Shown here one piece after another: positions 1-8,325 of a stretch of 64,000 bases of DNA. The translations under genes and the position numbers were made by a program. Each line of letters begins with the position of its first letter. The stretch's first letter is position 1. Source of the DNA: an uncultured Myxococcales bacterium (GTDB lineage Bacteria; Myxococcota_A; UBA9042). The stretch is from positions 1-64,000 of the forward strand of contig CAJBNH010000135.1 in NCBI GenBank assembly GCA_903955385.1, written 5' to 3'. The notes under the pieces were generated by a model, which saw nothing but the letters and a program-made list of their open reading frames with translations, had not been told where the DNA came from and made no database searches.

Positions 1-324
1 ACGTTTGCATCTCTCGCATCGGTGGCGACGACCGGGTCCTACGGCGACCTGAGCGGCACGCCGGACCTGAGCCCGTACGCGACGTTTGCATCTCTTGCAT
101 CGGTGGCGACGACCGGGTCCTACGGCGACCTGAGCGGTGCGCCGGACCTGAGCCCGTACGCGACGTTTGCATCTCTCGCATCGGTGGCGACCACAGGGTC
201 CTACGGCGACCTGAGCGGCACGCCGGACTTGAGCCCGTACGCGACGTTCGCATCTCTTGCGTCGGTGGCGACCACAGGGTCCTACGGCGACCTGAGCGGC
301 ACGCCGGACCTCAGCGTTTACGCC
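1..324 (+). repeat. 81-bp tandem repeat, four near-identical copies
   Basis: Copies begin at 1, 82, 163 and 244, each with 'acgtttgcatct', and differ by only a few bases. Each encodes one 27-residue unit of the fibre shaft. The array continues leftwards out of the window. Such DNA-level identity suggests recent expansion and possible copy-number change. Confidence 0.9.
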
Positions 325-903
325 ACGATCAACTCACTTGCCGCCGTGGCATTCAACGGAGCCTACACCAGCCTGACGAACCGACCCACGCTGCCCACCC
401 TCGGCACGGACTGCGGTGAGGGTCTGGTGCTCAAGGGTCTCAAGGCGGACGGCAGCTACAACTGCGTGGACGGATCGGCCATCGCGGGCGGCGGCACACC
501 GGCTGGGGCGGTCATGACTTTCAACCTCAGCGCTTGCCCGACCGGTTGGACAGAACTCACGGCGGCGCGAGGTCGTTACCTGGTGGGCCGTCCTCTCGGA
601 GGTACGGTGGGACTCACCGGCGGGTCGTACCCGTTGTCCAATGGAGAGGACCGGGCCGTCGGCCAGCACACGCACAGTGCCAGCGCGTCGGCCCACAGTC
701 ACTCGCTCAGCATCCCTCTCTACCGTTACTACACGTCCAGCGGGTACAACGTCGTCGCTTCGGGCTACACGGGCTATGGTCAATACGGCACCTACTCGTC
801 CTCGACCGGCTCTGCAGCCCCCTCAGTTTCCATCGGTTCCGTCGGTTCTTACCCCGGCACCAACGCCCCGTACCTGCAATTGCTGGTCTGCCTAAAGAAC
901 TGA
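1..903 (+). CDS. Tail-fibre-like surface protein, collar-type C-terminus (5' end outside window)
   Basis: The frame is open at base 1, so only the last 300 residues are seen. They begin with four near-identical 27-residue repeats of the form 'ATTGSYGDLSGTPDLSPYA', a pattern known from phage tail-fibre shafts. A linker follows with the 'CGEGLVLKGLKADGS' motif shared by the window's other fibre proteins. The last ~130 residues resemble a phage tail-collar head: 'CPTGW', a His-rich 'GQHTHS...AHSHS' segment and the closing 'NAPYLQLLVC'. HxH motifs in such tips can bind metal (known for T4 fibre tips). Unlike the five paralogues downstream, it has no P-domain between repeats and head. Role inferred: extracellular fibre or adhesin. 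A prophage origin is unlikely because no other phage genes are present. Confidence 0.75.
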   Translation, partial: TFASLASVATTGSYGDLSGTPDLSPYATFASLASVATTGSYGDLSGAPDLSPYATFASLASVATTGSYGDLSGTPDLSPYATFASLASVATTGSYGDLSGTPDLSVYATINSLAAVAFNGAYTSLTNRPTLPTLGTDCGEGLVLKGLKADGSYNCVDGSAIAGGGTPAGAVMTFNLSACPTGWTELTAARGRYLVGRPLGGTVGLTGGSYPLSNGEDRAVGQHTHSASASAHSHSLSIPLYRYYTSSGYNVVASGYTGYGQYGTYSSSTGSAAPSVSIGSVGSYPGTNAPYLQLLVCLKN

Positions 904-948
904 CCGACGGTCTTGCCCTCGCGGCACCCGTTGGTGGTGGCTCTACGG

Positions 949-994
949 AGTGCCTAGGTTTGGCTGGGTGCAACGAACCCCCGATCTAGGCACT
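949..994. terminator. 9-bp perfect inverted repeat, possible terminator
   Basis: AGTGCCTAG (949-957) pairs with CTAGGCACT (986-994). The loop holds a second short stem, GGGT (966-969) with ACCC (977-980). It lies 46 nt after the stop of the fibre gene. No T-run follows, so a classic intrinsic terminator is not shown. Four CTAG tetramers occur between 954 and 1012, which could instead mark a protein-binding site. The rest of the 904-1118 gap holds a candidate promoter and nothing else recognisable. Confidence 0.35.
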
Positions 995-1025
995 AGTTCC
1001 TATTACACCTAGGTCTTCCTCCGCA

Positions 1026-1054
1026 TACCGGCAACCTCCGGACGCTCCTATGCT
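1026..1054 (+). promoter_or_regulatory. Candidate promoter for the 1119 gene
   Basis: A TATGCT -10 box lies at 1049-1054, identical to the one before the pirin gene. The -35 at 17 bp (TACCGG) is poor, so support rests on the -10 alone. Confidence 0.35.
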
Positions 1055-1118
1055 GTACTCAGAAGCCGCCCGAACACGCTGGCGGCCACCGAACGAACAC
1101 AGCACAAGGAGAACGACC

Positions 1119-1532
1119 ATGAAGACCTCGAAGAACGGCGACCAAGTGACCTTCGGTGTGTACGCCTCGATGAAGCCGGTGGACATCCGGTTCGTGGGCG
1201 CGGACGGCGAGACGCTGGAAGGCAAGGCGGGCGCCCTGTACCGCCGCATCCCCACGCTGGCGATGGTCGCCTTGGCGCCCGTCTTCGGCGGCGTCTTCGT
1301 GATGGCCTTCCCCGCACTGGTGGTCATGCTGGCCATCGTCGGGCTGGCCCGCTTCGCCGGTCGGCAGTTGGTCGGCGACACGGCGCACCTGGCCGTCATG
1401 CGCTGGGAGCCCACCACCGCGTACCTCAAGCAGACCGGCGACTCGACCGAGCCCAAGACCGACCGCGCCCCCGACGCCGACCTGGATGCCCTGCGCGATG
1501 AGGTCAAGGCCCGCCGCGAGTTCGAGCGCTAG
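1119..1532 (+). CDS. Small membrane protein of unknown function
   Basis: A 137-residue product. The ATG at 1119 follows an AAGGAGA ribosome site; an in-frame start at 1050 lies inside the likely promoter and was not chosen. The first ~45 residues are polar. Two hydrophobic stretches follow at roughly residues 47-80, then a basic and acidic tail rich in Asp, Glu and Arg that may be cytoplasmic. The family is not recognised. It stands alone, convergent with the leftward cluster that ends at 1599. Confidence 0.7.
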   Translation: MKTSKNGDQVTFGVYASMKPVDIRFVGADGETLEGKAGALYRRIPTLAMVALAPVFGGVFVMAFPALVVMLAIVGLARFAGRQLVGDTAHLAVMRWEPTTAYLKQTGDSTEPKTDRAPDADLDALRDEVKARREFER

Positions 1533-1598
1533 TCGCCCAGCCCCCGGCAACCCAGCGAGCAAGTGGAAGTCCGCGTCGGTCAGACCCTTTCGACCACG

Positions 1599-2405
1599 CT
1601 ACCAGCCACAGCCCCGGGTGAAGTAGTCGGGGCCCTGCAGCTCACTCTCCGCCGTCCACGCAGGCCAGAAGTTCTTGGCGCGCGCCACCAGGTCCGCGAC
1701 CTCCGGGTCTTGGGCCGCCGCCTGCTGCATCGCCACGCCGTCCAGATCGATGCGCCCGCTGGCCGTGCCCAGACCCGGAACTCGGGTCGACAGCCGGTGG
1801 ATGGCGCTGTGCTCTGCCCACGGGTCGCTGGCGTCGACCATCGGGGTCAGGCCGGGCAGGTCGGACCAGGCCTCGATGAAGGTCTGCTCACCCGCGTCGT
1901 TGAAGGTGAATTCCTCATAGATGAAGCATGGTTTGCCGTCGCCCTGATCCTGATAGTCAAACGAGACCCGGCAACGCGCAAACGGCTGCACCGCAAAGGC
2001 CCGGCAGTCGCGGTGGGTGACCAAGGCCGGCGCGAACTTCTTGACCAGCTTGTCCGTGGTTTCCAGCTGCTGGCGGGTATAGCCGGTCAGCTTCAGCCAC
2101 GGCGGCCACTCCCACCGCACCGCCAGCTCGGCATAGGTCGGCGTACTGTCGGCAGGTGCGCTCACATCCAGGGCGTCGAAGTAGCGCTGCGCCTGGTCGA
2201 CGTAGTAAGCGGCGGTCTGCTTGGGCTCAGAGCATGGGGACAGCGCCCCCTCCCCCGCCAGCTTGCACGCGGCCTCGGCCGGCGAGAGGGCAGGCGCTCC
2301 GCCAGACTCGTCGGCGCAACCCGCTGTCAGCTGCACGGCAAAGGCCATGACCAGACAAGCGGCAGCCGGTGTCGGCAGTGGGTGTGCGCGTCGCGTCATG
2401 TTCAT
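1599..2405 (-). CDS. Lipoprotein of unknown function
   Basis: 268 residues. The N-terminus is a lipoprotein signal: basic start, hydrophobic core and the lipobox LTAGC, with Cys30 as the lipidation site. The mature part has several Cys and Trp residues but no domain I recognise. Two adjacent ATG codons (2405 and 2399) are possible starts; a weak AGGGAC site fits the first. It lies 39 nt after the GlsB-like gene and probably ends the leftward cluster begun by the phosphofructokinase. Confidence 0.7.
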   Translation of the reverse strand: MNMTRRAHPLPTPAAACLVMAFAVQLTAGCADESGGAPALSPAEAACKLAGEGALSPCSEPKQTAAYYVDQAQRYFDALDVSAPADSTPTYAELAVRWEWPPWLKLTGYTRQQLETTDKLVKKFAPALVTHRDCRAFAVQPFARCRVSFDYQDQGDGKPCFIYEEFTFNDAGEQTFIEAWSDLPGLTPMVDASDPWAEHSAIHRLSTRVPGLGTASGRIDLDGVAMQQAAAQDPEVADLVARAKNFWPAWTAESELQGPDYFTRGCGW

Positions 2406-2444
2406 CGAGTCCCTGCACTCAGCAACGGCATCCGGCCCGGGCCG

Positions 2445-2762
2445 CTACTCCTTGCCGATCCGCTTCTGCCCGGCCAGCACCGCCACGACGCCCACCGCGC
2501 AAGCGACCTCGACGAAAAACGTCATCAGCCCGCCCAGATGCAGCAGCCGGTGGCCGATCAGCCCGCCCACGAACGAGCCAGTCACGCCTGCCAATGCGGT
2601 GGAGAACCAGCCCAGGTTCTGGCGTCCCGGCAGCAGAGTCCGAGCCAGGGCACCGATCGCCAGACCCACCAGCAGCGCCCAGACGAGCTTGAAGGTCAGA
2701 CCCACCAGCCAGAAGCTCAGGAACAGCACCGCCGCCGTGGCAAGGATCGCGAACAATTCCAT
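2445..2762 (-). CDS. GlsB/YeaQ/YmgE-family small membrane protein
   Basis: 105 residues, almost entirely hydrophobic, with about four predicted membrane segments. The 'GLAIGALARTLLPG' segment followed by 'GVTGSFVGGLIG' is the Gly-rich pattern of the family once called transglycosylase-associated proteins, usually linked to stress and envelope functions of unclear mechanism. The start has a strong GGAGGAG site. It sits 19 nt after the secreted-protein gene and 39 nt before the lipoprotein gene, suggesting one transcript. Confidence 0.7.
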   Translation of the reverse strand: MELFAILATAAVLFLSFWLVGLTFKLVWALLVGLAIGALARTLLPGRQNLGWFSTALAGVTGSFVGGLIGHRLLHLGGLMTFFVEVACAVGVVAVLAGQKRIGKE

Positions 2763-2781
2763 GGATCTCCTCCCCGGTCGC

Positions 2782-3441
2782 TCAGCCGCCCAGATCCTCG
2801 TTGACGATGGCCTTCCATGTCTTGACCGCGTGCGGCAGGAACGCGGGCGGCGCCTTGTTGAACGCCGGATCGGCCTTGTACTTGCCGCCCACGCGCTCAG
2901 TCTCGGTGATGGGCACCCGGGTCTCGCCGCGCAGCACGTACTTCTCGCCCCCTTCCGTCATCAGCACCTTGAGGCCGATCGGGCTGACATCGCTGCGGCA
3001 ACCGAGCTTGTAGGCAAACGTCGCCTCGCCCACCCCGTCGCCGTCCAGATCCGTCACCGCGTACGCCGGCTGCAGCAGGTCCAACGACGGATCCGCCCAG
3101 CACTTCTGGACCGCGTCATTGAACTCGCGCACCAGCCGACCGTCGGCGTAGTGGCGCACGACCAGCCGCTTGGTGGTCTGGGATTCGTCGTCGGCGGTCT
3201 TGCCGGGCTTGACCTGGGTGGTTCCCGCAAACACCAGCAGGTTGTCGCCGGCGCGGTCGGTCCAGGCCATCGCGTGCAGCAGCGTACCCTTGGGACGCAG
3301 CTCTTGCGGCACGTTCTTCAGCACGACCGCGCGGGGCTGCACGGCGGAAGCGGCCAGCGCCGTCCAAGGCAGGGCGACCGTGAGACCCAGCAGCGGCAGC
3401 GCAAGCGCGACCAGCCGGTAAAGGGAGCATCGACCGAACAT
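2782..3441 (-). CDS. Secreted protein of unknown function
   Basis: 219 residues from the ATG at 3441, chosen because GGAGGTG lies just upstream; a start six codons earlier lacks this. It has a signal peptide with a hydrophobic core and AxA-type cleavage near residue 25. The mature part contains 'DLDGDGVGEATFAYKLGC', a calcium-loop-like Asp-rich stretch, followed by 'DVSPIGLKVLM'. This weakly recalls a family annotated as M949_RS01915-like surface polysaccharide proteins, but I would not name it from this. The gene is 45 nt after the phosphofructokinase stop. Confidence 0.65.
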   Translation of the reverse strand: MFGRCSLYRLVALALPLLGLTVALPWTALAASAVQPRAVVLKNVPQELRPKGTLLHAMAWTDRAGDNLLVFAGTTQVKPGKTADDESQTTKRLVVRHYADGRLVREFNDAVQKCWADPSLDLLQPAYAVTDLDGDGVGEATFAYKLGCRSDVSPIGLKVLMTEGGEKYVLRGETRVPITETERVGGKYKADPAFNKAPPAFLPHAVKTWKAIVNEDLGG

Positions 3442-3486
3442 GGTGCACCTCCACGGCAAAAAGGTCCGTTCGTGCGCCGCGTGGGG

Positions 3487-4773
3487 CTAGCGCTGGGACA
3501 CGGACTTCAGGAACTCGGGGCTGACCTCGATCTGCTGGGTATTGCGCAGCAGCGTGCGGTCCTTGTGCAGGATCTTGCCGACCGTCGGCGCGCGCAGGCG
3601 GTGGGCATCGGGCATGCCGGAACCCAGCAGCGGCCGCAGGTACAGGTAGAACGCGTCGGTGACGTCCGTGCCCGACTCGGACAGGAAAGCGTCGGGCATG
3701 GTGCGGGTCTTGCCGGCGACCAGATCGAGCTCGTCGAAGCGGTAGTCGACCGAGTAGAAGCCGGTGCGGCGGATCGTCACGGTACCGTCACGGTCCAGCC
3801 AGTGAGCGAATTGGACCGCCTTTTCGCCCACTTCACGGGCCTCGTGCTGGTCCACGTCCGACACGCAGCCCAGGAACGACCGCTGCAGGAAGCCCATCGT
3901 GTCGGCCCGCACCCGCTTGATGCCCAGCTTGGTCTTCACTTGCTCGACCAGCATGTCGGCCAGCGCACCAGTGCCAGAGAGCTGGACGTTGCCGTGGTCG
4001 TCGCGCTCGACCTTGCCGGCCAGCTTGGTGGCGATCGGCGTGCCCTCAGCGTCGTGGATGCCCTCGCTGATCGCGACGATGCAGCGTCCCAGGCGGTCGT
4101 AGGTGCCCTTGACGTCGGCCAGGAACTTGTCGAGGTCAAAGGTGCGCTCCGGGACGTAGATGTGGTGCGGACCGTCGTCTTCGAACTTGCGGCCGAACAC
4201 CGATGCTGCGGTCAGGAAGCCCGCGTGACGCCCCATGACGACGGCAAGATGCACCCCAGGCAGCGCGCGGTTGTCCAGGTTGATGCCGGCAAAGGCGCAG
4301 GCGACAAACCGCGCGGCAGAGGGGAAGCCGGGCGTGTGGTCGCTGAGCACCAGATCGTTGTCGATGGTCTTGGGGATGTGCACCAGTCGCAGGGCGTAAT
4401 TGGCCTTGCTGGCCTCTTCACGCAGCACGCGCAGGGTGTCGGACGAGTCGTTGCCGCCGATGTAGAAGAACGTCCGGATCTCGTGGGCCTTGAGCACCTG
4501 AAAGATCTCGTGGCAGTACTTCTCGTCCGGCTTGTCGCGCGTCGAACCCAAGGCTGAGGCAGGCGTGTGGCCGACCATCTCCAGGTTCTGCGTCGTCTCT
4601 TGCGTCAGGTCGATGAAGTCCTCGTGAATGATGCCCTTGACGCCGTGCAGCGCGCCGTAGACCGATGTAACGCCAGCGATTTTGCGGGCTTCCAGCACGA
4701 CGCCGACCAACGACTGGTTGATGACCGCAGTGGGGCCGCCGCCCTGGGCTACGAGTACTTTACCTTTCAGCAT
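3487..4773 (-). CDS. 6-phosphofructokinase, probably PPi-dependent
   Basis: 428 residues. It phosphorylates fructose 6-phosphate to the 1,6-bisphosphate in glycolysis, reversibly if PPi is the donor. Motifs in order: 'GGGPTAVINQ' (residues 11-20, phosphate loop), 'GGND' (106-109), 'PKTIDND' (134-140, catalytic Asp) and 'MGRHAGF' (180-186). The Asp in the GGND loop and the Lys of PKTIDND are the features that mark PPi-dependent enzymes; ATP types usually have GGDGS. The ATG at 4773 follows GGAGAA. First gene of a probable four-gene leftward cluster. Confidence 0.9.
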   Translation of the reverse strand: MLKGKVLVAQGGGPTAVINQSLVGVVLEARKIAGVTSVYGALHGVKGIIHEDFIDLTQETTQNLEMVGHTPASALGSTRDKPDEKYCHEIFQVLKAHEIRTFFYIGGNDSSDTLRVLREEASKANYALRLVHIPKTIDNDLVLSDHTPGFPSAARFVACAFAGINLDNRALPGVHLAVVMGRHAGFLTAASVFGRKFEDDGPHHIYVPERTFDLDKFLADVKGTYDRLGRCIVAISEGIHDAEGTPIATKLAGKVERDDHGNVQLSGTGALADMLVEQVKTKLGIKRVRADTMGFLQRSFLGCVSDVDQHEAREVGEKAVQFAHWLDRDGTVTIRRTGFYSVDYRFDELDLVAGKTRTMPDAFLSESGTDVTDAFYLYLRPLLGSGMPDAHRLRAPTVGKILHKDRTLLRNTQQIEVSPEFLKSVSQR

Positions 4774-4813
4774 GGGGTGTTTTCTCCGTGGGGGGTCGCC
4801 CGGTTGCGGGGTG

Positions 4814-4842
4814 ATGCTGGCGCGACGCGGCGTTTCCGTCAA
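4814..4842 (-). promoter_or_regulatory. Candidate promoter for the phosphofructokinase cluster
   Basis: On the minus strand: TTGACG (4842-4837), a 17-bp spacer, CAGCAT (4819-4814). It lies about 40 nt upstream of the chosen ATG, leaving room for the ribosome site. Confidence 0.5.
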
Positions 4843-4935
4843 CGCTTGGGGTTGTGCGGTTTGGGGCGGTCGCCACCGCCAACCGAAAGACCACCACCGT
4901 TCTCACACACGAACAATCCATTTCCCCGACCCGCT

Positions 4936-4964
4936 CTGGTGCGCGTTCCGAGAACACCTATGCT
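4936..4964 (+). promoter_or_regulatory. Candidate promoter for the pirin gene
   Basis: CTGGTG (4936-4941), 17 bp, TATGCT (4959-4964). The start codon follows about 40 nt later. Confidence 0.45.
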
Positions 4965-5003
4965 GACAGAGCGAGGCCATCCCGCCCGCAAACACGAGGA
5001 AAC

Positions 5004-6164
5004 GTGGACACACTGACTCGCCGTGAAGCCCTGCAGCGCCTTGCCGTCGCCAGCGCCGCCGTCGGGGTCTCTGCCACCGCCGTTGCCGCCTGCACTTCGC
5101 CCCAAGGACCCGCCATGAACGCCGCCGCCGCTCTGCCGCCACCCGCCGTTGCCGCCCCCGTCATCAAGCTGACGCCCATCCACGGGCTGCACTGGCCGAC
5201 GCTGGACCCGTTCCTGTTCTGTGCCCACCACGACGACGCATTCCCCAAGGGCAACGGCGCGTTCGGTCCAGCCACGACCCTTGCCGGACGCAACATCGGC
5301 CAGGACTTCGACGGCAAGGACGGCTGGAACATGTACCACGGCGAGCGTGTGCCCGGCTTTCCCTCGCACCCCCACCGGGGGTTTGAGACCGTCACGCTGG
5401 CGCGCAAGGGCTACATCGACCACTCGGACTCGCTGGGCGCCGCCGCGCGCTTTGGCCAGGGCGATGTGCAGTGGCTGACGGCGGGCAAGGGCATCCAGCA
5501 CGCCGAGATGTTTCCGCTGTTGGCCGATGACCAGCCGAACCCAGGAGAGTTGTTTCAGATCTGGCTGAACCTGCCCGCCGCCGACAAGTTTGCCGAACCG
5601 CACTTCTCGATGCTGTGGGGGCCGAACATCCCCAAGCAGACGCGGACCGACGCCGCCGGCCGGGGCACGGAGATCACGGTGATCGCGGGCAAGTTCAACG
5701 ACCTGACGCCGCCCGCGCCGCCGCCCAAGTCGTATGCCGCGCGCCCTGACAGCGACGTGGCCATCTGGGCGATGAAGCTGCAGCCCGGCGCGCAGTTTCG
5801 CCTGCCCGCTGCCAAGATCGGCACGAACCGACGCCTGTTCTTCTTCGTCGGCGAGTCATTGCAGGTGGGCACGCGCCACGTCTCGGGGCATCATGCCATC
5901 GACTTGAACCCGGCCACCGACGTCGTGCTGACGAACGGCCCCGCTGAGACCGAGCTGCTGCTGCTGCAGGGCAAGCCCATCGGCGAGCCGGTCGCGCAGT
6001 ACGGACCGTTTGTGATGAACAGCCGGCAGGAGATTCAGCAGGCCTTCTCGGACTACCAGCGCACCCGCTTTGGCGGCTGGCCATGGCCCGACGAGGCGCC
6101 GGTACACGGACGGCAAGGCCGCTTTGCGCGCAGACCTGACGGCAGTGTGGAAGAGGGAGCGTGA
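5004..6164 (+). CDS. Exported pirin-family protein with Tat/lipoprotein signal
   Basis: 386 residues from the GTG at 5004, chosen because an ACGAGGA site lies just upstream and a signal sequence follows at once; the longer upstream frame covers the promoter. Residues 6-7 are a twin Arg, then a hydrophobic run ends in the lipobox-like 'AVAAC'. The core has the pirin cupin motifs 'HPHRGFETVT', 'GDVQWLTAGKGIQHAEM' and a later 'MGRH'-free second cupin, so the iron ligands (two His, His, Glu) look intact. Pirins are usually cytoplasmic (quercetinase or redox regulators), so export is unusual. It overlaps the next gene by one base. Confidence 0.8.
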   Translation: MDTLTRREALQRLAVASAAVGVSATAVAACTSPQGPAMNAAAALPPPAVAAPVIKLTPIHGLHWPTLDPFLFCAHHDDAFPKGNGAFGPATTLAGRNIGQDFDGKDGWNMYHGERVPGFPSHPHRGFETVTLARKGYIDHSDSLGAAARFGQGDVQWLTAGKGIQHAEMFPLLADDQPNPGELFQIWLNLPAADKFAEPHFSMLWGPNIPKQTRTDAAGRGTEITVIAGKFNDLTPPAPPPKSYAARPDSDVAIWAMKLQPGAQFRLPAAKIGTNRRLFFFVGESLQVGTRHVSGHHAIDLNPATDVVLTNGPAETELLLLQGKPIGEPVAQYGPFVMNSRQEIQQAFSDYQRTRFGGWPWPDEAPVHGRQGRFARRPDGSVEEGA

Positions 6165-6709
6165 TGGAGAGAAAAGGCCAAGCGAACCCAACGCTTGCGA
6201 GCGCAGCTTGGACCACGCCGTACCGAAGCGACCGCGTGTGGACGTTGCGGTTCGTGCAGGCGGTGTGTCTGGCGCTGGCGATCGTGTGCGGTGGGCTCGT
6301 GGCCGCGTCGTGGAACACCCCGACCGACCCGGCACGCCCCTACGACATGCACGTAGCGTGGTTGCTCTGCCTCGCGGCGATTGTCGGGCCGAATGCGGGC
6401 ATGGTCTGGTACCTGCGCCGCTATGTGCTGCAAGTCGACGTCACGGCTGATCGGCTGCGCATCACGCACGCGCGTTTGCTGTTGGGCCGGTGGACGCGCG
6501 AGCTGGTTCTGGCGGATGTGCTGGGCACGCAGTACGTCGAAGGCCGGCTGCCGCCGGAGCTCGAGCGACGCAGCTCTGTCGATGCCCCTTGGACCTGGCT
6601 GTACACCTCGCAGGGAAGGCTGATCATGGACGAGCAGGGTGAGGGCAGTGACCGTGTGCAGGAGTGGCTGGGTCAGGTGCGCCGCGACGCGCCGAAAGTC
6701 AGGCGTTAG
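6164..6709 (+). CDS. Membrane protein of unknown function
   Basis: 181 residues from the ATG that overlaps the pirin stop (TGATG), implying translational coupling; a GTG one codon earlier is an alternative. Two membrane helices occur at roughly residues 27-48 and 64-86. The remaining C-terminal half is soluble with 'DVTADRLRITHARLLLG', a pattern like bacterial PH-type membrane-associated domains, but that assignment is tentative. Function unknown. Confidence 0.7.
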   Translation: MERKGQANPTLASAAWTTPYRSDRVWTLRFVQAVCLALAIVCGGLVAASWNTPTDPARPYDMHVAWLLCLAAIVGPNAGMVWYLRRYVLQVDVTADRLRITHARLLLGRWTRELVLADVLGTQYVEGRLPPELERRSSVDAPWTWLYTSQGRLIMDEQGEGSDRVQEWLGQVRRDAPKVRR

Positions 6710-6776
6710 AAGGGGTTATGGGTGTGGCGGGGGCCATTCGCGAGTGCCCATGCCGGTAGATCGCCGCGCGAGCCGG

Positions 6777-8066
6777 TCAGAAAGCCAGGGCGCGGTCTTT
6801 GGCATCGAAGAAGAACTGCAACACCAGGTGCGCCCGCGCCGCCCAGGCTGTCTCGCTGTGGTTGCCGCCCTGCACCTCCAGATACCCAAGCGTGTCAGGG
6901 GGCGTCAGGCCCAGCCCCATCAGCACGCCCTTGGTCTGTTGCGTGTCGGCCAGCTCGTCGTTGTCGGTGCCCGCATCCAACCACACGCGCACGGGCAGGT
7001 TCTTGGGCGGCGGGTGCTGCACCACCCAGGTGGCAAACGTGTAGTTCGCCCACATCCAGGTGCCGCTGAGGCAGGCGCCGCCGCTCCAGGTCTCGGGGGA
7101 CAGGAACAACGCATAACAGCTGATCAAACCGCCCAGCGAGCTGCCGCCCATCACGCGCCCCTCGCGCCCCGCCTGCAATCGGTACCGCTTCTGGGCGTCG
7201 GGGACGACGGTGCTGTTCAGCCATGCGACGTAGGTCGCGCCACCGCCGCCATCGCCGTACTCCTGGTCGACCCAAGGCGTGTACTCGTAGATGCGCGTCT
7301 TGCCGGCGTGATCGACGCCGACGATCACGACCTCTTGCAACTTCGCGTCGCTCCATGACTTTTGCGCGGCCTCGTCGAGCTGCCACGACACTCCGAAGCT
7401 GGCGGTCTCGTCCTCGAACAGGTTCTGGCCGTCGTGCATCAGCAGCAGTGGATAGGTCGCGGCCGTGTTCTCGTCGTATCCGGGCGGCAGCCAGGTTCGC
7501 AGGGTGCGCGTGCCGCCGAACGGACCCGGCAGCGAGTAGTCCTCGCGCCGTCCCTGGGCTTGGCTCGGGTCGAAGAACGGATACACATGGCGCTCAGAGC
7601 CCGGCTGCACCAGGTAGTTCGCCCCCACCGACCACGTGTTGCCGCCCAGCAACGCCTTGACCTGCAAGACTTTTGCCGCCACCGGCAGGGTGAAGCGTGC
7701 GGCCGTTCCTTGCACCAGATCGGGCTTCACGTCCGCGTCCCACGACAACGGCGCGGTGTCGCCGCGCAGGGTCAGTTGACCGGCATCGGGGTGGTGTACC
7801 CACACGACGGTGGAGGGGATGGTGGCTGTGTCAGCGTCGGAATCGGGGGTGGTGTCGGTGTCGGTGTTGGCCACGGTGTCGGTGTCGGCAGCAGTGTCGG
7901 CGTCGGCAGCAGTGTCGGCAGCGGCGTCGATGGCAGCATCAGCGTCGGCTTGCGGATCAGCGTCCTGCATGGGTGTCCCGCACGCCGACGCCAGCGCCAG
8001 CAGCGCCCACGCCGACAGGAGGATTCGGACCCTGTGTCTCCCACCGTTGCCGTTGCGCGTCTCCAT
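6777..8066 (-). CDS. Esterase-family (PF00756-like) lipoprotein
   Basis: 429 residues, ATG at 8066 with an AAGGGG site. A lipoprotein signal ends at Cys29. Residues 34-82 form a low-complexity Asp/Ala/Thr tether. The catalytic domain starts near residue 185 and resembles enterochelin-esterase-like hydrolases: 'LPPGYDE', oxyanion 'HDGQNLF', nucleophile Ser310 in 'GGSSLGG', Asp364 in 'WLDAG' and His403 in 'GGNHSE'. The likely role is hydrolysis of an ester on the cell surface or outside; the substrate is unknown. Convergent with the preceding membrane-protein gene. Confidence 0.8.
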   Translation of the reverse strand: METRNGNGGRHRVRILLSAWALLALASACGTPMQDADPQADADAAIDAAADTAADADTAADTDTVANTDTDTTPDSDADTATIPSTVVWVHHPDAGQLTLRGDTAPLSWDADVKPDLVQGTAARFTLPVAAKVLQVKALLGGNTWSVGANYLVQPGSERHVYPFFDPSQAQGRREDYSLPGPFGGTRTLRTWLPPGYDENTAATYPLLLMHDGQNLFEDETASFGVSWQLDEAAQKSWSDAKLQEVVIVGVDHAGKTRIYEYTPWVDQEYGDGGGGATYVAWLNSTVVPDAQKRYRLQAGREGRVMGGSSLGGLISCYALFLSPETWSGGACLSGTWMWANYTFATWVVQHPPPKNLPVRVWLDAGTDNDELADTQQTKGVLMGLGLTPPDTLGYLEVQGGNHSETAWAARAHLVLQFFFDAKDRALAF

Positions 8067-8216
8067 GCAACCCCTTCTGCGCACTGCGCAAGCCTGGCCA
8101 GCGACCCTACGCCAGCGCCACCGACGCGGCAAGGCGCAGGCACCGGCAGGTGCAGGTCAGGTGGGGCGAGGGGGAAACCAGGAGGAACCCTGTGCCGAGC
8201 GACCTTGAACCGGTGT

Positions 8217-8245
8217 TTGACTCCAATCCGATCCGGCCCCAGCAT
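8217..8245 (+). promoter_or_regulatory. Candidate promoter for the peptide transporter
   Basis: TTGACT (8217-8222), 17 bp, CAGCAT (8240-8245). It matches the shape of the phosphofructokinase and cupin promoters. The leader to ATG 8326 is about 75 nt. Confidence 0.45.
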
Positions 8246-8325
8246 CGGCGCCTTGTGCAGGCCCCCGGCCCCGTCGGAAGTCCCGCGGCGCCGCGATGCG
8301 GAGGCCCTGCGCACCCCGGACGCCC

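Noticed and set aside
1-324. Regular 81-bp repeats as a CRISPR array
   Set aside because: The repeats are contiguous, have no spacers, and keep a reading frame of 27 residues.
2221-4557. Long plus-strand open frame opposite the phosphofructokinase
   Set aside because: It is an antisense shadow common in high-GC DNA, with no domain, no ribosome site and low-complexity Arg/Gln/His-rich composition.
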